Below the pieces are notes generated by a model. That model searched no databases. It saw only the letters and a program-made list of their open reading frames with translations, and was not told the origin of the DNA. Shown here piece after piece: positions 8,609-17,790 of a DNA stretch of 39,638 nt; positions within the stretch are counted from its first letter, which is position 1, and each line of letters begins with the position of its first letter. This DNA comes from an uncultured Collinsella sp. (GTDB lineage Bacteria; Actinomycetota; Coriobacteriia; Coriobacteriales; Coriobacteriaceae). Made by a program: the position numbers and the translations under genes. The stretch spans positions 1 through 39,638 of the forward strand of contig UREM01000019.1 of NCBI GenBank assembly GCA_900546775.1, in the 5' to 3' direction.

Positions 8609-9091
8609 CTACTCAGCGGTCTCCTCAGCAGGAGCCTCCTCGGCAGCAGTCTCCTCGACAGCCTCGACCTTCTTGGGAGCAGCGGCCTTCTTGGGGGCCG
8701 GAGCAGCCTTCTTGGCCTTAGGCGTGCAAGGCTCGGTGACGAGCTCCATGATAACGATGGGGGCATTGTCGCCCTTGCGGTTACCGAGCTTCATGATGCG
8801 GGTGTAACCGCCGTTGCGGTCCTGCCACATGCCCTGGGCAGCCTTGTCGAAGATCTCGGCAACGAGCTGCTTATCGCCGAGCTTGGCGATAGCCAGACGA
8901 CGAGAGTGCAGGTCGCCCTTCTTGGCCCAAGTGATGATCGGATCGACGACCGAACGCAGCGCCTTAGCGCGGGTCTCGGTGGTCTTGATGCGGTCGTTCT
9001 CGAAGAGGGCCTTAGCAAGGCTCTTCTTCATGGCCTTGGTGTGGCTCGCATCGGTGCCGAGCTTCAGGCCCTTCTTAACGTTGTGACGCAT
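8609..9091 (-). CDS. rplQ: 50S ribosomal protein L17
   Basis: 160 aa. The L17 core (MRHNVKKGLKLG at the start, then helices around residues 20-60 and YTRIMKLGNRKGD near 97) fills the first 117 residues. The rest is an Ala/Lys/Pro-rich tail that turns into an Ala/Glu-rich acidic end, a longer tail than the E. coli protein has. L17 lies near the exit tunnel of the large subunit. It is the last gene of the block, 30 bp after rpoA, with a GAGGAG ribosome site. Confidence 0.97.
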   Translation of the reverse strand: MRHNVKKGLKLGTDASHTKAMKKSLAKALFENDRIKTTETRAKALRSVVDPIITWAKKGDLHSRRLAIAKLGDKQLVAEIFDKAAQGMWQDRNGGYTRIMKLGNRKGDNAPIVIMELVTEPCTPKAKKAAPAPKKAAAPKKVEAVEETAAEEAPAEETAE

Positions 9092-9121
9092 GGTCTAGTT
9101 TCTCCTCAAATATGCGAAGCA

Positions 9122-10063
9122 TTAAGCCTTCAGGCTCAGGCCCATGGACTCAAGCTTGTCCTTCACTTCCTCGATCGACTTAACACCGAAGTTACGGATG
9201 TTGAGCAGATCGTTCTCCGAGAACTCAACGAGTTGACGGACCGAGTGAATGCTGGCGCGCTTAAGGCAGTTGTAAGAACGGACGGAAAGGTCCAGATCCT
9301 CGATCTGCTTGTCCAGCTCGGCGTTGTCGTTGGTGACCTCGGGAGCGAAGATCGAAGCCTCCTCCTCAACCTCGGGGGTCTCGGCAAGGTTCATAAAGGC
9401 GGCCATATGCTGATTGATGATATTGGCAGCCTGGACCACGGCGTCGCGCGGGGCGATGGAGCCGTTGGTCTCGATCTCGAGGACAAGGCGGTCGTAGTCG
9501 GTGTGCTGACCGACACGGCAAGCCTCAACGAGCTTGGCGCAACGGGAAACCGGCGAGTACAGCGAGTCGACGTGGATCACACCGATGGGATCGTTGTCGC
9601 GCTTGTTGGCCTCGCCAGAGACATAGCCGCGGCCATAGCCGATGCGCATGCTCATGGTGAGATGGCCACCCTCGGTGAGCGTAGCGATGTGCTGCTCGGG
9701 GTTGACCAGCTCAAACTCGGACGGAATAAAGAAGTCCGCACCGGTGACCTCGCAGGGGCCGTCAACCGAGATGGTGGCGGTCGCCTCGTCGGTCGTGCCG
9801 AGAGCCCTGAAGACAAGACCCTTGACATTCAGGACGATGTCGGTGACATCCTCGACCATGTTAGGGATGGTCATGAACTCGTGCTGCGCACCATCGATCT
9901 GAATAGCCTCGACGGCGGCACCCTCGAGCGAGGACAGAAGAACGCGACGAAGGGAGTTACCCAGCGTATCGCCGTAACCACGCTCGAGCGGCTCGACGGA
10001 GACACGAGCAGACGTCTCGTTGATCTCTTCGACCTGAACCTGAGGCCTAATGAATTCTGACAT
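9122..10063 (-). CDS. rpoA: RNA polymerase alpha subunit
   Basis: 313 aa. The N-terminal domain (about 1-230) dimerises and scaffolds beta and beta-prime. The C-terminal domain (about 250-313) carries VRSYNCLKRA, whose Arg is the equivalent of the UP-element DNA contact Arg265 of E. coli. The linker is acidic (VEEEASIFAPEV). GGAGGTAATAC precedes the ATG. The position between rpsD and rplQ is the classic alpha-operon order. Confidence 0.98.
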   Translation of the reverse strand: MSEFIRPQVQVEEINETSARVSVEPLERGYGDTLGNSLRRVLLSSLEGAAVEAIQIDGAQHEFMTIPNMVEDVTDIVLNVKGLVFRALGTTDEATATISVDGPCEVTGADFFIPSEFELVNPEQHIATLTEGGHLTMSMRIGYGRGYVSGEANKRDNDPIGVIHVDSLYSPVSRCAKLVEACRVGQHTDYDRLVLEIETNGSIAPRDAVVQAANIINQHMAAFMNLAETPEVEEEASIFAPEVTNDNAELDKQIEDLDLSVRSYNCLKRASIHSVRQLVEFSENDLLNIRNFGVKSIEEVKDKLESMGLSLKA

Positions 10064-10095
10064 GTATTACCTCCAGCCTCAGCAGCCCGGATGGA

Positions 10096-10692
10096 CTACT
10101 TAGAGTAGAGCTCGACGATGAGCTGCTCGTTGATATCACCGCTGATCTGCTCACGCGTCGGCAGAGCGAGCACGTTACCAGACAGCTTCTCGATATCGAC
10201 CTCGAGCCAGCCAGGGACCTCAAAGCGCTCGGAGGAAATCAGGGCCTCCTTGATGGGGAGGAGGTCACGGAACTTCTCGCCGACAGCGACGACGTCGCCG
10301 GCCTTGACGCGGTAGGACGGGATGTCCACACGCTTGCCGTTCACGGTGAAGTGACCGTGACGGACGGACTGACGAGCCTCTTTGCGGGTGCGGGCGAAGC
10401 CAAGACGGAAGACGACGTTGTCGAGGCGAGACTCAAGGATGATCATGAGGTTCTCACCGGTGACGCCGTTCATCTTGCGGGCCTTGTTGAAGTAGCCGTG
10501 GAACTGCTTCTCCAGAACGCCATAGATGAACTTGACCTTCTGCTTCTCGCGCAGCTGCATGCCGTACTCAGATTCCTTGCGACGGCGCTTGGGCTGACGG
10601 ATAGATTCCTTCTTGCTGCTGTAACCGAGCTCAGCGGGATCGATCCCGAGCTGACGGCAGCGCTTAAGAACAGGAGTCCTGTCGATTGCCAT
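10096..10692 (-). CDS. rpsD: 30S ribosomal protein S4
   Basis: 198 aa. Primary 16S rRNA binder and, in other bacteria, translational repressor of the alpha operon. The N-terminus (MAIDRTPVLKRCRQLG) keeps one cysteine and lacks the zinc-binding cysteine set, so this is the C-minus form. The S4 domain begins near residue 90 (SRLDNVVFRLGFARTRKEAR). AAAGGA precedes the ATG. Confidence 0.98.
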   Translation of the reverse strand: MAIDRTPVLKRCRQLGIDPAELGYSSKKESIRQPKRRRKESEYGMQLREKQKVKFIYGVLEKQFHGYFNKARKMNGVTGENLMIILESRLDNVVFRLGFARTRKEARQSVRHGHFTVNGKRVDIPSYRVKAGDVVAVGEKFRDLLPIKEALISSERFEVPGWLEVDIEKLSGNVLALPTREQISGDINEQLIVELYSK

Positions 10693-10711
10693 ATTGATAC
10701 GATCCTTTCAG

Positions 10712-11116
10712 TTACACGCGGCGACGCTTCTTGGGGCGGCAGCCGTTGTGCGGAATGGGGGTCTTGTCCTGGATGCTCGAGACCTCGAGGCCAGCAGCCT
10801 GGAGGGAGCGGATGGCGGTCTCACGACCGGAGCCGGGGCCCTTGACGAAGACGGAAACCTTCTTCATACCGTGCTCCATGGCCTGCTTGGCAGCAGCCTC
10901 GGCAGCCATCTGGGCAGCGAACGGCGTGGACTTACGGGAGCCCTTGAAGCCCACCTGGCCAGCCGACTTCCAGGAAATGACGTTGCCCTGGGGATCGGTG
11001 ATCGAAACGATCGTGTTGTTGAACGTAGAACGAATGTGAGCCTGGCCCACGGAAATGTTCTTACGGTCCGCGCGCTTCAGACGGGCAGCGCGAACGTTCT
11101 TCTTAGCAGTAGCCAT
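10712..11116 (-). CDS. rpsK: 30S ribosomal protein S11
   Basis: 134 aa. Platform protein of the small subunit. Conserved segments are [27 protein letters not shown] and the C-terminal [21 protein letters not shown] precedes the ATG. It starts 14 bp after the rpsM stop. Confidence 0.98.
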   Translation of the reverse strand: MATAKKNVRAARLKRADRKNISVGQAHIRSTFNNTIVSITDPQGNVISWKSAGQVGFKGSRKSTPFAAQMAAEAAAKQAMEHGMKKVSVFVKGPGSGRETAIRSLQAAGLEVSSIQDKTPIPHNGCRPKKRRRV

Positions 11117-11130
11117 CTATCTAGCGCTCC

Positions 11131-11505
11131 TTATTTCTTCTTCTTAGCACCGATCTGACGCTTCGGGCCCTTGCGGGTACGAGCGTTAGTGTGGGTGCGC
11201 TGGCCGCGGACCGGGAGGCCCTTGCGGTGACGAAGGCCGCGGTTGCAGCCGATGTCCATAAGGCGCTTGACGTTCTGGTTGCGCTCACGGCGGAGGTCGC
11301 CCTCAACCATGATCTGGTTCTTGTCGATATAATCACGGATGGCGTTAACCTCATCCTCGGTGAGGTCCTTAACGCGCGTATCCACGTTAACGTTGCACTC
11401 GACGCAAATCTTCGTCGCAGTGGTGCGGCCGATGCCGTAAATGTAGGTCAGACCGATCTCAACGCGCTTCTCACGCGGGAGGTCGACACCATTAATACGG
11501 GCCAA
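11131..11505 (-). CDS. rpsM: 30S ribosomal protein S13
   Basis: 124 aa. Head protein of the small subunit that contacts the P-site tRNA through its basic tail. Conserved parts are [20 protein letters not shown], the GIG motif near 24, and [16 protein letters not shown] followed by a Lys-rich end. The start codon is TTG (11503-11505), unusual for a ribosomal protein. It is supported by AGAGAGGAG at normal spacing and by the expected N-terminus. Confidence 0.97.
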   Translation of the reverse strand: MARINGVDLPREKRVEIGLTYIYGIGRTTATKICVECNVNVDTRVKDLTEDEVNAIRDYIDKNQIMVEGDLRRERNQNVKRLMDIGCNRGLRHRKGLPVRGQRTHTNARTRKGPKRQIGAKKKK

Positions 11506-11519
11506 CGTAGTCTCCTCTC

Positions 11520-11633
11520 TTAACCCTGACGCTGCTTATGACGGGGGTTCTCGCAAATGACGAGGACCTTGCCATGGCGCCTAATGATTTTGCACTTATC
11601 GCACATCTTCTTGACCGAAGGACGTACCTTCAT
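11520..11633 (-). CDS. rpmJ: 50S ribosomal protein L36
   Basis: 37 aa: [20 protein letters not shown] and on to the end at GQRQG-like residues. The zinc ligands Cys11, Cys14, Cys27 and His32 are present, so this is the zinc-binding form. AAAGGAAG precedes the ATG. It lies between infA and rpsM, its standard place. Confidence 0.97.
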   Translation of the reverse strand: MKVRPSVKKMCDKCKIIRRHGKVLVICENPRHKQRQG

Positions 11634-11725
11634 CGTTCTTCCTTTCGGTAGCGCTCAAACTACTTCCCTACTATCTACTCGCCCAGCCGCAGGCGTTTAA
11701 AACTATGGCTGGTCTTCACACACAA

Positions 11726-11759
11726 TCCGACCGTAGGTTGAGCTAAGCCTGCAGTCGGA
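11726..11759 (-). promoter_or_regulatory. hairpin between infA and rpmJ
   Basis: TCCGAC and GTAGG pair with CCTGC and GTCGGA (one G-T wobble, single-base offsets) around a 10-base loop. The infA-rpmJ gap is 150 bp, large for this operon. No T-run follows, so a processing or regulatory hairpin is more likely than a terminator. Confidence 0.45.
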
Positions 11760-11783
11760 AATGGAGTGCGCGTATGCGTGCCG

Positions 11784-12002
11784 CTATTTGTAGCGATAGG
11801 TGATGCGGCCGCGGGTCAGGTCGTACGGGGAAAGCTCCACGACAACCCTGTCACCGGGGAGAATACGGATGTAATTCATTCGGATCTTGCCAGAAATGTT
11901 GCACAGAACCGAATGACCGTTCTCGAGCTCGACCTTAAACATGGCATTGGGCAGCGGTTCCTTTACCGTACCCTCGAGCTCAATTGCGTCTTCCTTCTTC
12001 AC
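11784..12002 (-). CDS. infA: translation initiation factor IF-1
   Basis: 72 aa. OB-fold protein that binds the A site of the 30S subunit during initiation. It matches the family end to end ([20 protein letters not shown], then [16 protein letters not shown]). The GTG at 12000-12002 gives exactly the family's usual length and alignment. A TTG two codons upstream is possible. The ATG visible just before is out of frame. The ribosome site is weak (AGAAAGATG). A promoter candidate lies upstream in the map-infA gap. Confidence 0.95.
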   Translation of the reverse strand: MKKEDAIELEGTVKEPLPNAMFKVELENGHSVLCNISGKIRMNYIRILPGDRVVVELSPYDLTRGRITYRYK

Positions 12003-12041
12003 AAGCAATCATCTTTCTCTAGAAAACGACAGCGATTGAGT

Positions 12042-12070
12042 ATTCTACAACACGTATGCACGCATCGTAA
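12042..12070 (-). promoter_or_regulatory. candidate promoter for infA
   Basis: On the minus strand, TTACGA and TAGAAT are separated by exactly 17 bases, about 40 bp upstream of infA. The -10 is good and the -35 is poor. It would give infA and the alpha operon independent transcription. Confidence 0.35.
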
Positions 12071-12106
12071 TAACTTCGTAATGGCTCCACAACTAAGTGG
12101 AACTTG

Positions 12107-12895
12107 TTACATTTCTCCGCCTTGGAGCGAACACCAAGCACCTTGGGCATCCGTGGTGATAATCACCGGACCGTCATTGGTAATGGCGACGGTGTTCTCG
12201 TAGTGTGCGGCGGGCAGGTGGTCGTTGGTCGTAACAATCCAACCGTCGGAGCCCGTGCTCACATGGTTGGAACCCATCGTAACCATCGGCTCGATGGCAA
12301 TGACCATGCCGGCCTGGAGGCGAACGCCCCTCCCCTTCTTTCCATAGTTAGGAACGTTGGGGTCCTCGTGCATCACGCGGCCAATGCCATGGCCCACATA
12401 GTCACGAAGCACGCCGTAACCGTGAGACTCGGCGAGGGACTGAACGGCGTAACCAACATCCCCGATATGGTTACCGGGAACAGCCTGCTCGATGGCAGCC
12501 TTAAGGCAATCGCGCGTGACCTCGCACAGGGCCTTGGCCTCGGGCGTGGGTGTGCCGACAAAAAACGTCCAAGCGTTATCGCCAACCCAACCGTCGACAA
12601 CGGCTCCCGTATCGATGGAGATGATATCGCCATCGCGCAGGATCATGTCGGGGTTGGGAATACCGTGGACCACGGCATCGTTAATCGATGCGCAAATGGT
12701 ACCGGGGAACCCGCCGTAACCCTTAAAGGCCGGGGTGCCGCCATGCATGCGGATAATCTGCTCCGCGAGCTGATCGAGCTCAAAGGTCGAAACACCAGGG
12801 CGCACCATGGCTCCAACGTGGCGGAGCGCCATCTTAGATAGCGCTCCTGCCTTCTTCATCTGCTCGATTTGCGTTGCAGACTTAATCTTGATCAT
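12107..12895 (-). CDS. map: methionine aminopeptidase, type I
   Basis: 262 aa. Removes initiator methionine from new proteins. The five metal ligands are recognisable: Asp in SIDTG, Asp in GDNAWTF, His in GHGIG, Glu in AIEPM and Glu in ENTVAIT. The start ATG overlaps the adk stop as ATGA (12892-12895), so translation is probably coupled. A 104-bp gap separates it from infA. Confidence 0.97.
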   Translation of the reverse strand: MIKIKSATQIEQMKKAGALSKMALRHVGAMVRPGVSTFELDQLAEQIIRMHGGTPAFKGYGGFPGTICASINDAVVHGIPNPDMILRDGDIISIDTGAVVDGWVGDNAWTFFVGTPTPEAKALCEVTRDCLKAAIEQAVPGNHIGDVGYAVQSLAESHGYGVLRDYVGHGIGRVMHEDPNVPNYGKKGRGVRLQAGMVIAIEPMVTMGSNHVSTGSDGWIVTTNDHLPAAHYENTVAITNDGPVIITTDAQGAWCSLQGGEM

Positions 12896-13518
12896 AGACC
12901 GAGAGCCTCTTTGACATCCCCGTACACGGTCTCGCGAGCCTGGTCACCGTTGACCGACTTGAGCAGACCCTGGCCACGATAGTAGTCGACGAGCGGGCTC
13001 GTGGACTTCTCGTAGACGTCGAGACGGTTCTTGATGGTCTCGGGCTTGTCGTCGTCGCGCTGATACATCTCGCCGGCGCACTTGGGGCAGGTAGCATCGG
13101 CAGCGGTGCCGGTGTAACCGCAGGCGCGGCAAGTGCGACGCGAAGACAGACGAGCGATGATGACCTCGGGGGCCACGTCGACCAGAAGGGCGCAGTCGAT
13201 CTCGCGACCCATGGCGGAGAGCTCGGAATCGAGCGTCACAGCCTGGGCGGTGTTGCGCGGGAAGCCGTCGAGGATGAAGCCCTGCTGGGCGTCATCGGCA
13301 GCAAGGCGCTCCTTGACAAGGTCGATCACGAGCTGGTCGGGAACGAGCTCGCCAGCGTCCATGTACTTCTTAGCCTGAATACCAAGCTCGGTGCCACCCT
13401 TGACGGCAGCACGCAGCAGGTCGCCCGTGGAAATGTGAGCGACGCCAAACTCGGCGACGAGCTCCTGTGCGACGGTGCCCTTACCGGCACCCGGAGCTCC
13501 GAGCAATACGAGGTTCAT
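12892..13518 (-). CDS. adk: adenylate kinase
   Basis: 208 aa. Converts AMP plus ATP to two ADP. P-loop GAPGAGKGT at 7-15, DGFPRN near 84, and a zinc-type lid with Cys130, Cys133, Cys144 and Cys147. The spacing between the two Cys pairs is shorter than in Bacillus. Start set at the ATG (13518) with GAGGAGG upstream; an in-frame TTG two codons earlier is less likely. It is placed between secY and map as in Gram-positive spc operons. Confidence 0.97.
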   Translation of the reverse strand: MNLVLLGAPGAGKGTVAQELVAEFGVAHISTGDLLRAAVKGGTELGIQAKKYMDAGELVPDQLVIDLVKERLAADDAQQGFILDGFPRNTAQAVTLDSELSAMGREIDCALLVDVAPEVIIARLSSRRTCRACGYTGTAADATCPKCAGEMYQRDDDKPETIKNRLDVYEKSTSPLVDYYRGQGLLKSVNGDQARETVYGDVKEALGL

Positions 13519-13536
13519 GAGCAATCCTCCTCTAGC

Positions 13537-14823
13537 CTATTTAAAGAATCCATCGTAATCATACATCTTGATCTGGCCTTCGAGCTTATCGACCGTGTCG
13601 AGCACGACGCCGACCATGATGAGGATGGACGTGCCGCCAAATGCCTGGATCAGATGGTTACCCGTGAAGGAGAAGATGATCGAAGGCACGATGGCGATGA
13701 GCGCCAAAAAGACAGCGCTGGGAAGCGTGATCTTGTTGAGCGCGTTCTTGATGTAGGCCGCGGTAGCCCTACCCGGACGGACGCCCGGAATAAAGCCACC
13801 CTGCTTCTTAAGGTTGTCGGCCGTGTCATCGGGGTTGAACACCATGGAGGTGTAGAAGTACGCGAAGAACACGATGAGGACAACGTTAAGCACCCAGTTG
13901 AGCCAACCGGTCGAAAGCGCAGAGGCAACTGCCTGAATCCAGCCGATGCCGGGGAAGAACACGGCAATCTGAGCCGGGAAGTACAGCAGCGCCGAGGCAA
14001 AGATGATCGGCACGACGCCCGCGGTGTTGACCTTGATGGGCAGGTAGGTGGTCTGGCCACCCATCATGCGACGGCCCACGACGCGCTTGGCATAGGAGAC
14101 CGGGATGCGGCGCTGGCCGCGCTCAAGGAAAACAATCAGCGGGATAACCAGCAGGATGATGGCGCAGATGATCACCATGGTGATGATGCCACCGGCATTA
14201 CCCTCGGTGCTGGAGAAGATAGCCTGCGGAAGGCCGGCCATGATGTTCGCAAAGATGATCAGCGACATGCCATTGCCGATACCGCGCTGGGTGATGAGCT
14301 CACCAATCCACATGATCAGCATGGCGCCCGCAGTGAGCGTGCCAACGACCATGAGGTCGAAGATGATCTCGGGAGCGCCGGCGCCATTAAAGCTGATGCC
14401 GAAGCTCTTAAAGAGGAAGAGGTAACCCACGGAGTTGAGGATTGCCAGAGCCAAGGTGAGGTAACGCGAATACTGCGTAATCTTGGTCTGACCGACCTCG
14501 CCCTCGCGGGCAAGCTCATGCAGGGAAGGCACGACGGCCTGGAGCATCTGGAGGATGATCGAGCTGGTGATGTAAGGCATGATGCCCAGCGAAAACACCG
14601 ACACATAGCTCAACGCGCCGCCAGAGAAAAGATTCAGGAGGGCCATAGCACCTGCGGCGACCGAATTGTTATCGGTCGAGAAAAGGCCCAGCATCCCCTG
14701 GAAGGGAATGCCGGGCACAGGAACGTGCGCACCAATGCGGTACACGACGAGCATAGCTATGGTAAAAAGAATCTTTTCGCGCAATTCTTTGATGCGGAAA
14801 GCATTCTTAAGACCATTTAGCAC
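13537..14823 (-). CDS. secY: protein translocase subunit SecY
   Basis: 428 aa. Central channel of the Sec translocon in the cytoplasmic membrane. About ten hydrophobic helices are visible, beginning with [20 protein letters not shown] near residue 18. The family signature [20 protein letters not shown] lies near 330. The start is a GTG at 14821-14823 that overlaps the end of rplO by 7 bp. An ATG nearby is in another frame. Confidence 0.97.
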   Translation of the reverse strand: MLNGLKNAFRIKELREKILFTIAMLVVYRIGAHVPVPGIPFQGMLGLFSTDNNSVAAGAMALLNLFSGGALSYVSVFSLGIMPYITSSIILQMLQAVVPSLHELAREGEVGQTKITQYSRYLTLALAILNSVGYLFLFKSFGISFNGAGAPEIIFDLMVVGTLTAGAMLIMWIGELITQRGIGNGMSLIIFANIMAGLPQAIFSSTEGNAGGIITMVIICAIILLVIPLIVFLERGQRRIPVSYAKRVVGRRMMGGQTTYLPIKVNTAGVVPIIFASALLYFPAQIAVFFPGIGWIQAVASALSTGWLNWVLNVVLIVFFAYFYTSMVFNPDDTADNLKKQGGFIPGVRPGRATAAYIKNALNKITLPSAVFLALIAIVPSIIFSFTGNHLIQAFGGTSILIMVGVVLDTVDKLEGQIKMYDYDGFFK

Positions 14824-15266
14824 GGCAGCTCGACCTTTCCGCCGGCGGCCTCGATCTTGGCCTGCGCAGAAGCGCTGACCTTGTCGACCTTGACCGTGAA
14901 CTTCTTGGTGAGCTCACCATTGCCGAGCACCTTGACGGGCTCGAACTCGCTCTTGGTGATGCGAGCGGCCTTAAGAGCGGCACCGTCGATCACAGCGCCA
15001 TCCTCGAACTTACGCTCGAGACGCTCAACGTTAACAGCGGTGTACTCGATACGACGGGGGTTGCGGAAGCCCGGAAGCTTGGGCAGGCGCATAGCCAGCG
15101 GAGTCTGGCCACCCTCGAAGCCGGCACCCTTGGTGCCGCCAGAGCGGGAACCCTGGCCCTTCTGGCCGCGGCCAGAAGTGGTGCCGTGACCCGAAGAATT
15201 GCCACGGCCGACGCGCTTACGGTTCTTGGTGGAACCGGGCGCGGGAGTAAGATCGTGAAGCTGCAT
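14817..15266 (-). CDS. rplO: 50S ribosomal protein L15
   Basis: 149 aa. Gly/Arg/Lys-rich N-terminal extension ([20 protein letters not shown]) that threads into 23S rRNA, and a C-terminal globular part with the family's [13 protein letters not shown] segment. GAGGAG precedes the ATG. It starts 3 bp after rpmD and overlaps secY at its 3' end. Confidence 0.97.
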   Translation of the reverse strand: MQLHDLTPAPGSTKNRKRVGRGNSSGHGTTSGRGQKGQGSRSGGTKGAGFEGGQTPLAMRLPKLPGFRNPRRIEYTAVNVERLERKFEDGAVIDGAALKAARITKSEFEPVKVLGNGELTKKFTVKVDKVSASAQAKIEAAGGKVELPC

Positions 15267-15269
15267 TTG

Positions 15270-15452
15270 CTACTCCTCTACAATCTCGACAAGGTGCTTG
15301 ACCTTGAAGATCATGCCGCGGACGGACTCGTTGTCAGCAATCTCGCGAACCTCGCGGATCCTGTGGAGACCGAGGGCACGGACAGTACGGACCTGGTCCT
15401 GCTTGCAACCGTTGGTGCTGCGGACCTGCTTGATCTTGATGGTGTCAGCCAT
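15270..15452 (-). CDS. rpmD: 50S ribosomal protein L30
   Basis: 60 aa, the usual length. IKIKQVRSTNGCKQDQVRTV and the following LGLHRIREV match the L30 core. The gene lies 2 bp from rpsE and 3 bp from rplO, so it is tightly coupled. AAGGAG overlaps the end of rpsE. Confidence 0.96.
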   Translation of the reverse strand: MADTIKIKQVRSTNGCKQDQVRTVRALGLHRIREVREIADNESVRGMIFKVKHLVEIVEE

Positions 15453-15454
15453 GC

Positions 15455-15979
15455 TTAGTTCTCCTTACCGACGAACATCTCGGAGACCGTCAGGCCACGG
15501 CGAGCCGCGACGTCCTCAGGGCTGGAGAGCTCCTTGAGGCCCTCGACGGCAGCCTTGATGATATTGAGGCCGTTGTCGGTACCGAGGGACTTGGACAGGA
15601 CGTTCTTGATGCCAGCAAGCTCGAAGAGGGGACGCACAGCGCCGCCGGCGATAACGCCGGTACCCTCGACAGCGGGCTTGATGATGATGCGGCCGGCACC
15701 AAAGTGGCCGAGAACCTCGTGCGGGATGGTGCCCTGCTCGGTCACCGGCACGTGGAACATGTTCTTCTTGGCATCGAGAGACGCCTTGGAGATGGCCAGG
15801 GGCACCTCAGCGGACTTGCCCATGCCAACGCCGACGTTGCCCTTGCCGTCGCCAACGACGACGAGAGCGACGAGGCTCATGCGACGACCACCTTTGACGG
15901 TCTTCGACACGCGGTTGATGTAAACGACGCGCTCCTCGAACTCGGAGGCCTCGCGCTGCTGCTTCTGATTACGAGCCAT
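15455..15979 (-). CDS. rpsE: 30S ribosomal protein S5
   Basis: 174 aa. Contributes to decoding accuracy and mRNA unwinding. The double-stranded RNA-binding part has [20 protein letters not shown] and [14 protein letters not shown]; the C-terminal part has [27 protein letters not shown] precedes the ATG. Confidence 0.97.
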   Translation of the reverse strand: MARNQKQQREASEFEERVVYINRVSKTVKGGRRMSLVALVVVGDGKGNVGVGMGKSAEVPLAISKASLDAKKNMFHVPVTEQGTIPHEVLGHFGAGRIIIKPAVEGTGVIAGGAVRPLFELAGIKNVLSKSLGTDNGLNIIKAAVEGLKELSSPEDVAARRGLTVSEMFVGKEN

Positions 15980-15993
15980 GTGCTACATACCTC

Positions 15994-16362
15994 CTAGAAC
16001 TCGAGACCGGCGGCACGAGCACCGTCGGCGAGGGCCTTGACGCGGCCATGGTAGATACGGCCACCGCGATCGAAGGCGACCTTGGTGATGCCGGCCTCGA
16101 TGGCACGCTTGCCAACGAGCTGACCGACCTTCTCCGCAGCCTCCTTGTTCGAGGTGTGGGTGCCCTTGAACTCGGCCTCGAGGGTCGAGGCAGAGACGAG
16201 CGTCAGGCTGGAGCCCTTGCTGTCGTCGATGATCTGGGCATAGATGTTGGCGTTAGTACGGGTCACGCGAAGACGCGGACGCTCGGAGGTACCCGAGACC
16301 TTGCCGCGAACACGACGCTGACGACGCTTGAGGCCTTCCAGCTTCGCCTTATGCTTGTTCAT
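15994..16362 (-). CDS. rplR: 50S ribosomal protein L18
   Basis: 122 aa. Binds 5S rRNA with L5 and L25. Basic N-terminus ([19 protein letters not shown]) followed by the family's [15 protein letters not shown] and [27 protein letters not shown] precedes the ATG. A hairpin lies in the 75-bp gap from rplF. Confidence 0.97.
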   Translation of the reverse strand: MNKHKAKLEGLKRRQRRVRGKVSGTSERPRLRVTRTNANIYAQIIDDSKGSSLTLVSASTLEAEFKGTHTSNKEAAEKVGQLVGKRAIEAGITKVAFDRGGRIYHGRVKALADGARAAGLEF

Positions 16363-16390
16363 ACGTAAACTCCTAAAAAGGTTGATCTTG

Positions 16391-16412
16391 CCAGCACCTG
16401 ACGGGGTGCTGG
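16391..16412 (-). promoter_or_regulatory. intercistronic hairpin between rplF and rplR
   Basis: CCAGCACC (16391-16398) and GGTGCTGG (16405-16412) form a perfect 8-bp stem with a 6-base loop. A run of T follows only after about 15 bases, so it is at most a weak terminator; RNA processing or stoichiometry control is possible. Confidence 0.5.
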
Positions 16413-16437
16413 TCTTATGCGAGTGAGTCGGTTACGA

Positions 16438-16974
16438 CTACTTGGCGGCCTTACCCAGCTTGCGGCGGATGTGCTCGCCAACGTAGTGGATACCCTTGCC
16501 CTTGTAAGGCTCGGGAGGACGATGGCCGCGGATCTCAGCGGCGATCTGACCGACCTGCTGCTTATTGATACCCTTGACGTTCACGTGGGTGTTGTCGGGA
16601 ACCTCGAAGGTGATGCCCTCGGGAGCCTCGACGATCACGGGGTGCGAGAAGCCCAGGGAGAACTCGAGGTTCTTGCCCTTCTGCTGCACGCGGTAACCGA
16701 CGCCGGCGAGCTCGAGCTTCTTCTCGAAGCCCTCGGAAACGCCAACAACCATGTTGTGGATGAGGGCGCGGGTGAGGCCGTGGCGGGCACGGGTCTCACG
16801 CTCGTCGTCGGGACGGGAAACGGTGAGGACGTTGTCCTCGACGTTGATAGCGAGCTTCTCAAAGACATCGAGCTCGAGCTGGCCCTTGGGGCCCTTGACG
16901 ACAACGTTGTTGCCGTTGACTGCCACTTCGACTCCGGCGGGAATCTGGACAGGCTTATTACCGATACGAGACAC
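16438..16974 (-). CDS. rplF: 50S ribosomal protein L6
   Basis: 178 aa. Two similar RNA-binding folds; the C-terminal signature is near [16 protein letters not shown]. The start is GTG (16972-16974) with AAAGGAG at good spacing and the expected [12 protein letters not shown]-terminus. Confidence 0.97.
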   Translation of the reverse strand: MSRIGNKPVQIPAGVEVAVNGNNVVVKGPKGQLELDVFEKLAINVEDNVLTVSRPDDERETRARHGLTRALIHNMVVGVSEGFEKKLELAGVGYRVQQKGKNLEFSLGFSHPVIVEAPEGITFEVPDNTHVNVKGINKQQVGQIAAEIRGHRPPEPYKGKGIHYVGEHIRRKLGKAAK

Positions 16975-17007
16975 GGTGATCTCCTTTCCTTCTACCTACC
17001 GAGCGAT

Positions 17008-17406
17008 TTACCAGACGTAAGCGATGATCTCGCCGCCGACGTTGTGCTTGCGAGCATCGCGGTCGGTCATGACGCCATGGCTGGTGGAAATAATGGCGGT
17101 ACCAAGGCCACCGCGGACGCGGGGCATGTCGGCAACGCCGGTGTACTTACGCAGGCCCGGCTTGGAAATGCGGCGGATGCCGTTGATGACCTTAGCCTTC
17201 TTGGGACCATACTTAAGCGTGATGTGCAGAGTCTTCTGGGGAACGGTGTCCTCGACATCGTAGCCCTCGATGTAGCCCTCCTCGTGCAGAACACGAGCGA
17301 TCTCGACGAGCTTCTTGCTGCTCGGCATGGAGACCGTGGCCTTGTTCACAGAGTTAGCGTTACGGATGCGCGTAAGCATATCTGCGATCGGGTCTGTAAG
17401 GTTCAT
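17008..17406 (-). CDS. rpsH: 30S ribosomal protein S8
   Basis: 132 aa. Binds 16S helix 21 and, in E. coli, represses the spc operon. Starts [18 protein letters not shown]. The C-terminal rRNA-binding signature is [26 protein letters not shown] precedes the ATG. The 119-bp gap to rpsZ upstream is long for this operon and could hold an S8-type regulatory site, but I cannot identify one by eye. Confidence 0.97.
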   Translation of the reverse strand: MNLTDPIADMLTRIRNANSVNKATVSMPSSKKLVEIARVLHEEGYIEGYDVEDTVPQKTLHITLKYGPKKAKVINGIRRISKPGLRKYTGVADMPRVRGGLGTAIISTSHGVMTDRDARKHNVGGEIIAYVW

Positions 17407-17525
17407 ACAGATTCTCCTTCGTTCTTGATGAACACGTGCTCTTGGTTCTTCGCCGCCCTTAACGGCAAAGCCTAACTAGCGCGTTTTCCCTGTTCCAAAC
17501 GGATGCTTGAAACGCTGGTAGTGAC

Positions 17526-17711
17526 TTACCAGCTGGCCTTCTTAACGCCGGGAAGCTCGCCCTTGAGTGCAAGCTCGCGGAAGCAGACACGGCACAGGCC
17601 GAACTTGCGGTACACAGAGTGCGGACGGCCGCAGCGCTGGCAGCGCGTGTACTCACGAGTAGAGAACTTCTGCTTGCGATTGCACTTGACGATCATCGAT
17701 GTCTTAGCCAC
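17526..17711 (-). CDS. rpsZ: 30S ribosomal protein S14, zinc-binding type Z
   Basis: 61 aa. The short type with the zinc knuckle CxxC...CxxC ([10 protein letters not shown] then [10 protein letters not shown]). The start codon is GTG (17709-17711) after GAGGAGG. Typical of Actinobacteria and Firmicutes, which keep this form in the spc operon. Confidence 0.96.
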   Translation of the reverse strand: MAKTSMIVKCNRKQKFSTREYTRCQRCGRPHSVYRKFGLCRVCFRELALKGELPGVKKASW

Positions 17712-17745
17712 TTATATCCTCCTCACATAGAGTATTGTTCGCCCC

Positions 17746-17775
17746 AAGCGCCGCCCCCTTGTGGGAACGGCGCTT
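17746..17775 (-). promoter_or_regulatory. 13-bp hairpin between rplE and rpsZ
   Basis: AAGCGCCG (17746-17753) plus CCCCC pairs with GGGAA plus CGGCGCTT (17768-17775) around a TTGT loop; two pairs are G-T in the mRNA. It is a strong stem with no T-run. It may be an intercistronic regulatory or processing element of the spc operon. Confidence 0.55.
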
Positions 17776-17790
17776 ATAGGGCAGGTGAAC

